From JAHJQZ01 sp963675235 (GTDB lineage Bacteria > Pseudomonadota > Alphaproteobacteria > Rhizobiales > Devosiaceae), in assembly GCA_963675235.2 (NCBI GenBank), contig CAXXFU010000002.1:434001-498000 (forward strand): a DNA stretch of 64,000 bases, given 5' to 3'. The notes beneath the pieces were generated by a model that was not told the DNA's origin, did no database searches, and was given only the letters and a program-made list of their open reading frames with translations. This document shows, one piece after another, positions 24,421-33,175 of this stretch. Made by a program: the position numbers and the translations under genes. The first letter of the stretch is position 1. Every line of letters begins with the position of its first letter.

Positions 24421-26750
24421 TGAACACTCTCACGATCGCCATTGTCGGCAATCCGAATTGCGGCAAGACCACACTGTTCAATGCACTCACTGGCGCCCGC
24501 CAGATGGTCGGCAACTGGCCGGGCGTGACGGTCGAAAAGAAAGTCGGGCGCTTCGCCTACGACGGGCGCCAGATCGAGCTCGTCGATCTGCCCGGCACCT
24601 ATTCGCTGTCGACGGCCGGTGATGCGACGTCGCTCGACGAGAAGATCGCCCGCGATTTCGTTCTCTCCGGCGAAGCAAGTTTGATCGTCAATATCGTCGA
24701 TGCCTCCAATATCGAGCGCAATCTCTATCTGACCACGCAGCTTCTCGAGATGGGCGTGCCGATGCTGGTGGCGCTCAACATGACCGATATCGCCAAGGCC
24801 AATCACATCGAGATTGACGCGGGCGCCCTGGCGGCGCGCCTCAACTGTCCGGTCGTGCCGATCATCGCCTCGACGGAAAAAGGCATTGAGACGCTCAAGG
24901 CCGAGATTCTCAGCGCCGCCGATGCCGGAACCTGGCAGGGAATTGCCATTGACTACGGTCCGGAAATCGAGACGTCCATCGCCGAATTGCAGCCATTGCT
25001 GCTGCAGGCCGGCGGCACCTCCGCGCCGCGTTGGTTGGCGCTCGAACTGCTGGAGGGCGAAACCGACGCCATCTCTTGTGACAACACGGTTCTGGCCGCG
25101 ACGACTGCAAGGGCGCGCGACAGGATCGAACTGGCGCTCGGATACGACGCCGACACCGCCATTGCCAGCGGCCGCTACGATTTCGTCGGTGCGGCGACGC
25201 TCGGTTCGGTCCGCCGCACCACCGAGCTGAAAAAGACGATGTCGGACAAGCTCGACCGTGTTGTCCTGAACCGCGCCTTGGGCATCCCGATCTTTCTTTT
25301 CGTGATGTACCTGATGTTCATGTTCACCATCAATGTCGGCGGCGCCTTCATCGATTTCTTCGACATTGTTGCCGGTACGATCTTTGTCGACGGCTTCGCC
25401 CATGTTCTGGCGGCGATCGGCAGCCCGGACTGGCTGACGACCCTGCTTGCCAGCGGTGTTGGCGGCGGCATCCAGACGGTCGCAACCTTCGTTCCGATCA
25501 TTGCCTTTCTGTTCCTGTTTCTCTCGGTGCTCGAGGATTCGGGCTACATGGCCCGGGCCGCCTTCGTCATGGATCGGCTGATGCGGCTGATCGGCTTGCC
25601 CGGAAAATCCTTCGTGCCATTGATCGTCGGATTCGGCTGCAACGTGCCGTCGATCATGGCGGCGCGCACGCTCGAGAACGAGCGCGACCGGACGATGACG
25701 ATTGCCATGGCGCCGTTCATGTCCTGTGGCGCCCGCCTGCCGGTCTATGCTCTGTTCGCCGCCGCGTTTTTCCCGACCGGCGGACAAAACCTCGTGTTCG
25801 GGCTTTACCTCATCGGTATCCTCGCAGCCGTGCTCACCGGTCTCCTGCTCAAGAACACCTTGCTGCCGGGCGAGAGTTCGCCCTTTGTCATGGAACTGCC
25901 GCCCTACCACCTGCCGACGCTCAAGAGCGTTCTCCTCAGGACCTGGGATCGGCTGCAAAGCTTCGTTCTGCGCGCCGGCAAGGTGATCGTCGCAGTCGTC
26001 ATGGTGCTGGCCTTCCTCAATTCCTGGGGCAATGACGGCAGCTTCGGCAACGAAGACACCAATGCCTCCATGCTCTCCGAAATCGGCCGCACGATCACTC
26101 CGATCTTCGCGCCGATGGGCATCGAGCAGGACAACTGGCCGGCAACGGTCGGCGTGTTCACCGGTATCCTCGCCAAGGAAGCCGTGGTCGGTACGCTCAA
26201 CAGCCTTTATGCGGGTCTTGATGAACAGGCCGCATCAGTAGCCGGCGAGGAAGAAGGCGGTTTCGATTTCTGGGGTGGCATCGGCGAAGGCTTCGCCTCG
26301 ATCGGCGACAATCTCGCTGGTGTGGCCGACATGGCCGGCGATCCTTTGGGGATCAGCGTCGGCGATGTCGACAATCCGGAACTTGCCGCCGAGGAACAGG
26401 AAGTCGACGTCGGTGTTTTCGGTTCGATGGTTGCCCTGTTCGACGGTCAGATCGGCGCCTTCGCCTATCTGCTGATGGTGCTGCTCTACATGCCGTGCGG
26501 CGCCGCGATTGCGGCGGTCTATCGCGAGGCGGGGTGGAGATGGACAGGCTTTGTCGCCTTCTGGACGGTGACGCTCGGTTACGGTTCGGCGGTGCTGTTC
26601 TATCAGGGTGCGACCATCGCCCGGCATCCGGTTTCGTCTTCGATCTGGATTGCCGCCGTGCTGGCGTTCTTCGCCCTGACCTTCGCGATGCTTCGGCGCC
26701 TCGGCCCCAATGGCCGGCGCGTCGGCGTCAGCGCGGTGCAGGGAGCATAG
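24420..26750 (+). CDS. feoB: Ferrous iron transporter FeoB
   Basis: GTP-gated inner-membrane Fe2+ importer, 776 aa. The G domain has G1 GNPNCGKT (10-17), G2 Thr in PGVTVEKK, G3 DLPGTYS, G4 NMTD and G5-like ASTEKG. The membrane half holds the two Gate repeats (including GFGCNVPSIMAARTLEN and MSCGARLPVYALFA), with FTGILAKEAVVGTLNSLY. A longer in-frame opening upstream overlaps feoA and is not used. Between TM segments an acidic loop (~605-670) rich in Glu/Asp precedes the final helices. Confidence 0.96.
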   Translation: MNTLTIAIVGNPNCGKTTLFNALTGARQMVGNWPGVTVEKKVGRFAYDGRQIELVDLPGTYSLSTAGDATSLDEKIARDFVLSGEASLIVNIVDASNIERNLYLTTQLLEMGVPMLVALNMTDIAKANHIEIDAGALAARLNCPVVPIIASTEKGIETLKAEILSAADAGTWQGIAIDYGPEIETSIAELQPLLLQAGGTSAPRWLALELLEGETDAISCDNTVLAATTARARDRIELALGYDADTAIASGRYDFVGAATLGSVRRTTELKKTMSDKLDRVVLNRALGIPIFLFVMYLMFMFTINVGGAFIDFFDIVAGTIFVDGFAHVLAAIGSPDWLTTLLASGVGGGIQTVATFVPIIAFLFLFLSVLEDSGYMARAAFVMDRLMRLIGLPGKSFVPLIVGFGCNVPSIMAARTLENERDRTMTIAMAPFMSCGARLPVYALFAAAFFPTGGQNLVFGLYLIGILAAVLTGLLLKNTLLPGESSPFVMELPPYHLPTLKSVLLRTWDRLQSFVLRAGKVIVAVVMVLAFLNSWGNDGSFGNEDTNASMLSEIGRTITPIFAPMGIEQDNWPATVGVFTGILAKEAVVGTLNSLYAGLDEQAASVAGEEEGGFDFWGGIGEGFASIGDNLAGVADMAGDPLGISVGDVDNPELAAEEQEVDVGVFGSMVALFDGQIGAFAYLLMVLLYMPCGAAIAAVYREAGWRWTGFVAFWTVTLGYGSAVLFYQGATIARHPVSSSIWIAAVLAFFALTFAMLRRLGPNGRRVGVSAVQGA

Positions 26751-26754
26751 CGCC

Positions 26755-27042
26755 ATGAGCCTTCAAGCTATCAGCCAGAGCGGCGGCCACGTGCTGATTG
26801 ACCTCAGGAGCTATCTGCAACAGCACAACCAGGTTTCTATGCGCGATCTGTCGACGCATTTCCGGCTGGCGCCAGATGCCCTGCGCGGCATGCTCGCCCA
26901 CTGGATGCGCAAGGGGCTGGTCGAACGGCACGATTTCGCCGGCGGCTGCTCTTGTGGTTCCAAAAGCAGAAGTGCCTGCGGTGCGTGCGGCGTCGACAAT
27001 GCGTTCGAATTCTACGAATGGATCGAGAAATCCAGGCGGTAG
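26755..27042 (+). CDS. feoC: FeoC-like winged-helix protein with cysteine cluster
   Basis: 95-aa cytoplasmic protein, 4 bp after feoB. Residues ~12-58 form a winged helix (LRSYLQQHNQVSMRDLSTHF, LRGMLAHWMRKGLVERH). Four cysteines C65, C67, C75 and C78 sit in the wing (CSCG...CGAC) and could bind an Fe-S cluster, as reported for FeoC proteins. It probably modulates FeoB activity or stability. The following gene is convergent. Confidence 0.85.
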   Translation: MSLQAISQSGGHVLIDLRSYLQQHNQVSMRDLSTHFRLAPDALRGMLAHWMRKGLVERHDFAGGCSCGSKSRSACGACGVDNAFEFYEWIEKSRR

Positions 27043-27114
27043 CGCAGCGCTCCAAAGCCTGGCCAGCTCTGGCCTGCTGGGCTCCGCAGACCTGGAACGT
27101 TTTTCCGGCCGGGA

Positions 27115-27828
27115 TCAGGTCAAGGAAAGAGCATCCTTGAGATCCCGGCGCGAGCGCGTGCGCAGGTCGAGATCCATTTCGATGTGATCGATGTGATGCA
27201 CGAGCAACTCGCCCGCCAGGACGCCGTCGCGCTTTTCGAGCGCATCAAGAATGTCCTGGTGATCGCCATGCCCGCAGCTCGAGGCGCCGCTCTGCCCGTA
27301 CAGGGCGATGACCAGCGACGAACGCGCCACCAGTTCCTCCAGGAACTTTTCAAGCACCGCATTGCCGCCAACCCTGGCAAGCAGCATGTGGAAATCGCCT
27401 GACGCCCGGATTTCGGCGCGCCGGATATCGGCACCGCGGGCCTCGGTGAGCCGGGCTTCCTCGTCCAGCAGGTCCCTGAAGGCGGCGATATCGATCGGTC
27501 CGATGTGCTCGACCGCCGAAAGGGCAAGCGCCGGCTCGATCAGGCGCCGTGCCGAAAAGACCTGGCGCGCCTCTTCCGGAGACGGGTTGGCGACGAAGGC
27601 GCCTCGGTTGCGCTCGACGCGGACAAGCCCTTCGAAACTCAACATCTGCAAGGCGGAGCGGGCGACGGTTCGGCTCGCGTCGAACAGGGCCCCGACCTCG
27701 GCCTCATTGAGTTTCGTGCCGGGCGAAAGCCGCCTGTCGATGATGGCGTCGCGCAGCTGATCGCGGATCGCCGCAGCGCGATCGTCCTCGCGCTTCGCCG
27801 CGTAGATTTCTCCGTGTTCCAGTCGCAT
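27115..27828 (-). CDS. GntR-family transcriptional regulator, FCD subfamily
   Basis: Regulator of 237 aa: winged HTH at ~17-80 (AAAIRDQLRDAIIDRRLSPG, LNEAEVGALFDASRTVARSALQMLSFEGLV) and FCD ligand domain at ~90-225 with metal-type histidines (FHMLLARVGG; HHIDHIEMDL). It is divergent from the Pot-type importer at 28087, which encodes a hydantoin/Asp-Glu racemase downstream, so it probably controls uptake of that substrate. Its stop is 72 bp from feoC, convergent. Confidence 0.9.
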   Translation of the reverse strand: MRLEHGEIYAAKREDDRAAAIRDQLRDAIIDRRLSPGTKLNEAEVGALFDASRTVARSALQMLSFEGLVRVERNRGAFVANPSPEEARQVFSARRLIEPALALSAVEHIGPIDIAAFRDLLDEEARLTEARGADIRRAEIRASGDFHMLLARVGGNAVLEKFLEELVARSSLVIALYGQSGASSCGHGDHQDILDALEKRDGVLAGELLVHHIDHIEMDLDLRTRSRRDLKDALSLT

Positions 27829-27906
27829 CCGAGTTTCCCCTCTGATGTCCTAATAGACCAATTCGCGGAAATCGGAAGGATTTTTTTGCACGCAAATCAC
27901 GGCAAG

Positions 27907-27919
27907 ATTGCATACAAAT
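27907..27919. promoter_or_regulatory. Candidate GntR(FCD) operator
   Basis: ATTGCATACAAAT has the TTG-NNN-ACAA look of FCD-type GntR operators (consensus TNGTNNNACNA) but deviates in one key base. It lies in the divergent promoter region. Weak, position-based call. Confidence 0.25.
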
Positions 27920-28042
27920 TCAGCGTTTCGTGCATTCATATGATCAAGTTTTCATCATAAATGTCATATGCCCATGAAGTGGCCATTTGCCAAAATTGCG
28001 CTAACTTATTGTAATTAATTGAACAATCATGGCGGCGCTAAC

Positions 28043-28059
28043 TTGGCACAAGTCCTGCA
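28043..28059 (+). promoter_or_regulatory. Sigma-54 (-24/-12)-like promoter of the Pot-type operon
   Basis: TTGGCACAAGTCCTGCA has the invariant GG (28045-28046) and GC (28057-28058) exactly 10 nt apart and a perfect TTGGCAC -24 box. Start of transcription would be near 28070, 17 nt before the ATPase ATG. AT-rich DNA with an inverted repeat ATTGT...ACAAT lies just upstream. No activator gene is adjacent, unlike the first sigma-54 promoter. Confidence 0.72.
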
Positions 28060-28086
28060 CGGCTGTGTTGGAACGAGAGGGCCGGC

Positions 28087-29187
28087 ATGTCCAAGGCTGC
28101 AACCATCGAACTGGCAAAGCTCACCAAGCGTTACGGACCGACTCTGGCGGTCGACGGGATCAGCCTGAAAATCCCTGCCGGCACCTACTGCTGCCTGCTC
28201 GGCCCGTCGGGTTGCGGCAAGTCGACGACGCTCAGAATGATCGCCGGCCACGAGGATGTCAGCGACGGAGATATCCTGCTCGGCAATCACGACGTTACCG
28301 ATCTACCGCCGGCCAAGCGCGGCACGGCGATGATGTTCCAGTCCTATGCCCTGTTCCCGCATCTCGATCTCGTCGACAACGTCGCGTTCAGCCTGAGGAT
28401 GCGTGGCGTCGCCAAGGACGAGCGTCGCAAGCAGGCGCTCGAAATGCTCGAGTTGATGCAGATGGAGGCCTATGCCGATCGTCGGCCGGCGCAGCTGTCG
28501 GGCGGCCAGCAGCAACGCGTCGCGCTGGCACGGTCGCTCATCACCCATCCCGAGGCGCTGCTGCTCGACGAGCCGCTGTCGGCGCTTGATCCCTTCCTCA
28601 AAATCCGCATGCGCGCCGAACTCAAGAAGCTGCAGACGCGCCTGGGCATTTCCTTCGTGCATGTCACGCACTCCCAGGAAGAGGCGATGGCGCTGGCCGA
28701 TCTGATTGTCGTCATGAATGACGGCCGCATCGAGCAGGCCGGTACGCCGCGCCAAGTCTTCCTGTCGCCCAGGACGGCATTCGTTGCCCGCTTCATGGGC
28801 GACCACAATGTCGTTTCGGGGCGGACGACGGCGAGCGCGGACGGCATGGTCTATGCCGAGGTGCCGAGGGGCGGCACCTTCGCCGCCCCGTCCCGAGTGC
28901 TGCCCGAGCACAGCGAGATCGATATCGGCATCCGAGCCGACAAGGTGCGCATCGGTGCGCAGAGCGCCAAGGGGCTCGGCTTCACCGGCACGGTTTCAAA
29001 CGTCGAATACCAGGGCAGCACCGTCAAGCTGAGCATCGATGGTGCCGGCGTCGAGGACTTCATCGCCGTTGTCGACGAACGGCAGTTTTTCGCAAATCCC
29101 GTCGCGGTCGGCGACGCGGTACCGCTGAGCTGGGACGCAGAGGACGCAATCGTTCTCGGCCAGTCCGGCGGCTCCACCAGCAACTAG
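28087..29187 (+). CDS. ABC transporter ATP-binding protein, PotA-like
   Basis: ATPase of a spermidine/putrescine-family importer, 366 aa. Walker A GPSGCGKS (39-46), Q-loop MFQSYALFPH, signature LSGGQQQRV, Walker B ALLLDEP and H-loop THSQ are intact; a TOBE domain occupies ~280-350. AGAGGG precedes the ATG. It is the first gene of the operon, followed by receptor and two permeases. Substrates of this family include polyamines, opines, thiamine, iron and others, so PotA is a structural label here. Confidence 0.92.
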   Translation: MSKAATIELAKLTKRYGPTLAVDGISLKIPAGTYCCLLGPSGCGKSTTLRMIAGHEDVSDGDILLGNHDVTDLPPAKRGTAMMFQSYALFPHLDLVDNVAFSLRMRGVAKDERRKQALEMLELMQMEAYADRRPAQLSGGQQQRVALARSLITHPEALLLDEPLSALDPFLKIRMRAELKKLQTRLGISFVHVTHSQEEAMALADLIVVMNDGRIEQAGTPRQVFLSPRTAFVARFMGDHNVVSGRTTASADGMVYAEVPRGGTFAAPSRVLPEHSEIDIGIRADKVRIGAQSAKGLGFTGTVSNVEYQGSTVKLSIDGAGVEDFIAVVDERQFFANPVAVGDAVPLSWDAEDAIVLGQSGGSTSN

Positions 29188-29210
29188 GGACAACAGGGAA
29201 CGGAAACAAC

Positions 29211-30506
29211 ATGAACGGAACACGTGAGACCGCCAAGGCGGCAATGCTCTCCCGGCGCGCCATCCTCAAGGGCGCTGCCGCGCTGGCCGGTTCCGCCGCG
29301 GGCGCGGGAGCGCTTGGCGGCTTCCCCACCGTCTGGGCGCAGGAACCGATCACGCTTCGCCAGTTCGGCACCGGCGTGTCCAACCTCAATGCCATTGCCG
29401 ACAAGTGCAAGGAAGACCTCGGCATCACGCTCGAGATGACGGCCACCGATTCCGATGCCGCCGCGCAGCGCGCCGTGACGCAGCCCGACAGCTACGACGT
29501 TGCCGACATCGAATACTGGATCTGCAAGAAAGTATTCCCGGCCGGCGTGATACAACCGATGGATACCTCGCGCCTGACCTATTACGACAAGGTTGTGCCG
29601 CTGTTCAAGAACGGCAAGCTGACCCCGGACAGCGAGATCGCCCAGGGCACTGCTCCCCACACTGTCGGTTTCGTCGAAGGCGCCGATTCCAAGACTTTCG
29701 CGTCCTCGGAAACCCAGTGGTTCACGATGATGCCGACGATCTACAATGCCGACACGCTGGGCATCCGCCCGGACCTCGTCGGACGGGAGATCACCACCTG
29801 GGCCGACATTCTCGACCCGGCCTTCAACGGCAAGACCTCGATCCTCAATATCCCTTCCATCGGCATCATGGACGCCGCCATGATCATGGAAGCGGCCGGC
29901 GAGATCACCTATGCCGACAAGGGCAACATGACCAAGGAAGAGATCGACAAGACCATCGATTTCCTCATCAAGGTCAAGCAGGACGGCCAGTTCCGCGCCT
30001 TCTGGAAAAGCTTCGACGAAAGCGTCAACCTGATGGCGTCGGGCGAAGTCGTCATCCAGTCGATGTGGTCGCCGGCTGTCGCCGCCGTCCGTTCCAAGGG
30101 CATTCCCTGCGTCTACCAGCCGCTCAAGGAAGGCTATCGCTCGTGGGGCGGCGGTCTCGGCCTTGCCGCGCATCTCGACGGCAAGATGCTCGACGCGGCC
30201 TACGAGTACATCAACTGGTACACCTCGGGCTGGGTCGGCGGCTATCTCAACCGCCAAGGCTACTACTCGGCCTGCATGGAGACCGCCAAGGACTACATGT
30301 CGGCCGACGAATGGGGCTTCTGGATCGAAGGCAAGCCGGCCGAGGCCGACATCCTGTCGCCGGATGGCGCCGTGATGGAAAAGGCCGGCGCCGCGCGTGA
30401 CGGCGGCTCGTTCGAGGATCGCATGGGCGCTGTCGCCTGCTGGAATTCCGTGATGGACGAGGACCGCTACATGGTCCGCCGCTGGAACGAGTTCATCGCG
30501 GCGTAG
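29211..30506 (+). CDS. ABC transporter substrate-binding protein, PotD/extracellular family 1, Tat-exported
   Basis: Periplasmic receptor, 431 aa. The N-terminus has a twin-arginine motif SRRAILKG followed by a moderately hydrophobic stretch and an Ala-Gly-rich region ending at VWAQE, so export by Tat is predicted. The mature fold (EPITLRQFGTGVSNLNAIADKCKEDLGI, YDVADIEYWICKKVFPAG, MDAAYEYINWYTSG-type C-terminal block) is of the spermidine/putrescine-binding class. It is followed by a palindromic repeat and then the permeases. Confidence 0.9.
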   Translation: MNGTRETAKAAMLSRRAILKGAAALAGSAAGAGALGGFPTVWAQEPITLRQFGTGVSNLNAIADKCKEDLGITLEMTATDSDAAAQRAVTQPDSYDVADIEYWICKKVFPAGVIQPMDTSRLTYYDKVVPLFKNGKLTPDSEIAQGTAPHTVGFVEGADSKTFASSETQWFTMMPTIYNADTLGIRPDLVGREITTWADILDPAFNGKTSILNIPSIGIMDAAMIMEAAGEITYADKGNMTKEEIDKTIDFLIKVKQDGQFRAFWKSFDESVNLMASGEVVIQSMWSPAVAAVRSKGIPCVYQPLKEGYRSWGGGLGLAAHLDGKMLDAAYEYINWYTSGWVGGYLNRQGYYSACMETAKDYMSADEWGFWIEGKPAEADILSPDGAVMEKAGAARDGGSFEDRMGAVACWNSVMDEDRYMVRRWNEFIAA

Positions 30507-30519
30507 GTGCTGGACGATC

Positions 30520-30645
30520 CGGCTTCCCTCCCCCTTGTGGGGAGGGATTGAGGGTGGGGGGCCCGGAGCCTCGGTTTGTGGCTCCACCCCACCCGACCCG
30601 GCAAAGCCGGGCCACCCTCCCCATCAAAGGGAGGGAACCGGCGCT
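30520..30645. repeat. GC-rich palindromic intergenic repeat (rhizobial type)
   Basis: The arms TTCCCTCCCCCTTGTGGGG (30524 on) and CCCCATCAAAGGGAGGG (ending ~30636) are near-complementary, with inner palindromes (GGGTGGGG / CCACCC; CCCGGCAAAGCCGGG). This looks like the dispersed palindromic elements common between genes in Hyphomicrobiales. It sits between receptor and permease genes and could form an mRNA hairpin. Only one copy is in the window. Confidence 0.7.
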
Positions 30646-30705
30646 CCGCGCCGAACCTATTTGTGAAGGCATGAAACGCCCTGGTGGCGTTCTGGAGATC
30701 AAATC

Positions 30706-31626
30706 GTGGCAGCAACACAAAACGCACCGCCGCCTGCCGCACTTGTCGCCAAAAAGGCAGGCGAGGTTCTTTCGCCTTATTTACGCAAGGCGGCGCCCTA
30801 TCTTCAGGCGACGCCGCTCGCCATGATCCTCGGCTTCTTCCTGCTCGTTCCGATCCTGCTGCTGGTTGCGGTCAGTTTCTGGGACTACGATTTTGCCGGC
30901 ATCTATCCGGACTTCATCACCCTCAACTACGAGGAAACACTCGGGTCGTGGGTGACCTGGAAGACCTATCTCAACACGTTCAAATACGCCGTCATGGTCT
31001 GGGGCATCACCCTGTTCGTTGGCTTCTGGGTGGCGTTCTTCCTGGCCTTCCATGTCCGTTCCGTCGTGGTGCAGACGATCCTGTTCGTGGTGTGCACGGT
31101 GCCTTTCCTGACCTCGAACATCATCCGCATGATCTCGTGGATCCCGGTGCTCGGGCGCAATGGCCTGGTCAATACCGCGCTGGTTTCCGCCGGCGTCGTG
31201 CCCGAGCCGATCGAGTGGCTGCTTTATTCGGACTTTGCCGTGGTTCTGGCCATGGTGCATCTTTATACGCTGTTCATGGTCATCCCGATCTTCAACACGC
31301 TGATGCGCATTGACCGGACGCTGATCGAAGCTGCGCGCGACGCTGGCGCCTCGGCCTTCCAGACCCTGTGGACCGTCATCATTCCGCTGTCGCGGCCGGG
31401 CATGGCCATCGGCACGATCTTTGTCGTCACCCTGGTCATGGCGGATTTCTCGACCGTTCAGGTGATGAGCGGCGGCCAGTCCGCTTCGGTGGCGCTGATG
31501 ATGAAGAACCAGATGTCGCTGTTGCAATATCCGGCAGCGGCGGCCAATGCCGTCGTGCTGCTGGCGCTGGTTCTGCTGATGGTCGCGGGAATCCTGCGTA
31601 TCGTCGATATCCGGAAGGAACTGTGA
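30706..31626 (+). CDS. ABC transporter permease, PotB-like
   Basis: Inner-membrane permease, 306 aa, six predicted helices after a ~45-residue cytoplasmic N-terminus. The EAA loop is LIEAARDAGASAFQTLWTVIIPLSRPG. It starts with GTG preceded by GGAG. Its stop overlaps the next permease ATG (TGATG). Confidence 0.9.
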   Translation: MAATQNAPPPAALVAKKAGEVLSPYLRKAAPYLQATPLAMILGFFLLVPILLLVAVSFWDYDFAGIYPDFITLNYEETLGSWVTWKTYLNTFKYAVMVWGITLFVGFWVAFFLAFHVRSVVVQTILFVVCTVPFLTSNIIRMISWIPVLGRNGLVNTALVSAGVVPEPIEWLLYSDFAVVLAMVHLYTLFMVIPIFNTLMRIDRTLIEAARDAGASAFQTLWTVIIPLSRPGMAIGTIFVVTLVMADFSTVQVMSGGQSASVALMMKNQMSLLQYPAAAANAVVLLALVLLMVAGILRIVDIRKEL

Positions 31627-32444
31627 TGTTTGGCGAGACCCGCGGTCCAGGTTTCTTCTTTCTGGCGATCTTTTTCGCAGCTTTCGTGCTGTTTCTGTAC
31701 GGGCCGATGTCGGCGATCTTCATTCTGAGCTTCCAGGGCCCGAATGGCGGGTTGACCTTCCCGCTCAACGGCGTGTCCGTGCACTGGTTCGGGAATCTGT
31801 TCGAAAAGCAGGCGGTCGGCGATTTCGGCGCCAGTTTCGGACGCTCGTTCACGCTCGGGCTGATGGTGATGGCGACGACCATCGTCGTGGCGCTCGCTGC
31901 CGGCATGGCGTTCCGCCGCAAGTTCATCGGGGCGACGCCGCTATTCTATCTCACCATTTCAAGCCTGGTGGTGCCCTCGATCATCGTCAGCCTCGCCATC
32001 GGCGTGCTGTTCCAGCAAATCGGCCTGCGCCCCGCCTGGAACGGCTCCGCCTTCGGTGCGCATCTGACATGGACGCTGCCGTTCGGCGTCCTGATCATGT
32101 TCGCCGTCTTCAACCGGTTTTCGCCGGCCTACGAGGAGGCCGCGCGCGATCTTGGCGCCTCGCCCTGGCAGACCTTCCTGCACGTCCTCTTGCCGATGAT
32201 TGCGCCAAGCCTGATCGGTGTCGGCATGATCGGCTTCACGCTGAGCTACGACGAATTCGCCCGCTCGCTTCTCACCTCGGGCGTCTACAACACCCTGCCG
32301 CTCGAGATCTATGGCATGACGACCAATGTCACGACGCCGGTGCTTTATGCGCTCGGCACCGTGACCACGGTATTCTCGTTCCTGATCGTGCTCGGCACGC
32401 TCGGCCTCATCTATCTGCTGAACCGGCCTCGGGTGAAATCCTGA
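31626..32444 (+). CDS. ABC transporter permease, PotC-like
   Basis: Second permease, 272 aa. First helix FFFLAIFFAAFVLFLYGP, EAA loop YEEAARDLGASPWQTFLHVLLPMIAPS, typical PotC. ATG 31626 overlaps the PotB stop; an upstream in-frame extension overlaps the previous gene and is not used. Its stop shares one base with the racemase start, so the enzyme is produced together with the importer. Confidence 0.9.
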   Translation: MFGETRGPGFFFLAIFFAAFVLFLYGPMSAIFILSFQGPNGGLTFPLNGVSVHWFGNLFEKQAVGDFGASFGRSFTLGLMVMATTIVVALAAGMAFRRKFIGATPLFYLTISSLVVPSIIVSLAIGVLFQQIGLRPAWNGSAFGAHLTWTLPFGVLIMFAVFNRFSPAYEEAARDLGASPWQTFLHVLLPMIAPSLIGVGMIGFTLSYDEFARSLLTSGVYNTLPLEIYGMTTNVTTPVLYALGTVTTVFSFLIVLGTLGLIYLLNRPRVKS

Positions 32445-33175
32445 TGGAGATTCTCGTCGTCAATCCGAACACGACCGAGAGCATGACGCGCCTGATCGGG
32501 GAGGCGGCGAATTCGGTGGCGGCGCCGGGGACGCGCATCCTGGCCCGCACCTCGCCAATGGGCCCGGAATCGATCGAAGGCTATTACGACGAGGTGTTCG
32601 CCATTCCCGGTCTGCTGATGGAGATCGCCGCCGCCGAAAAGGCCGGGGCGAGCGCCGCGGTCATCGCCTGTTTCGACGACACGGGCCTCGATGCGGCGCG
32701 GGCGCTCGCCGGCATCCCGGTGCTCGGCATCTGCGAGGCAGCCGTCTCAATGGCGTCGATGGTCGCCAAGCGCTTCACCATCGTGACCACGCTTGAGCGT
32801 TCGCGCATACCCGTTGAAGAGCTTTGCCGGAAATACGGTGTTGCCGACAAGGCGCGGGTGCGGGCCGCCGACATTCCGGTACTGGCGCTCGAGGACCCGA
32901 ATTCGGGCTGTCGCGACCGGTTGCGCAGCGAGATCGCCAACGCCGTCGAATTCGACGATGCCGAGGCCATCGTGCTCGGCTGCGCCGGCATGGCGGACCT
33001 GGCCAAGACGCTGGAGAGCGAATTCGGCATGCCGGTGATCGACGGCGTGAGCGCCGCGGTCAAGCAGGCCGAGGGCCTCGTTGCGCTCGGACTGAGTACC
33101 TCGAAGCGCGGGGCATATGCGACACCGCTCGCCAAGCGCTATGCTGGCGCAATGGAGGCTTTCGCACCCACATGA
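32444..33175 (+). CDS. Hydantoin racemase / Asp-Glu racemase family protein
   Basis: Cofactor-independent two-cysteine racemase, 243 aa. N-terminal MEILVVNPNTTESMT is characteristic of hydantoin racemases; the two catalytic cysteines are C76 (VIACFDDTG) and C180 (VLGCAGM), the spacing known for HyuE-type enzymes. Length is normal. It lies in an importer operon, so the transported compound may be a 5-substituted hydantoin, allantoin-like ureide or amino-acid derivative that needs racemisation. No hydantoinase or carbamoylase gene is in the window. Confidence 0.87.
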   Translation: MEILVVNPNTTESMTRLIGEAANSVAAPGTRILARTSPMGPESIEGYYDEVFAIPGLLMEIAAAEKAGASAAVIACFDDTGLDAARALAGIPVLGICEAAVSMASMVAKRFTIVTTLERSRIPVEELCRKYGVADKARVRAADIPVLALEDPNSGCRDRLRSEIANAVEFDDAEAIVLGCAGMADLAKTLESEFGMPVIDGVSAAVKQAEGLVALGLSTSKRGAYATPLAKRYAGAMEAFAPT

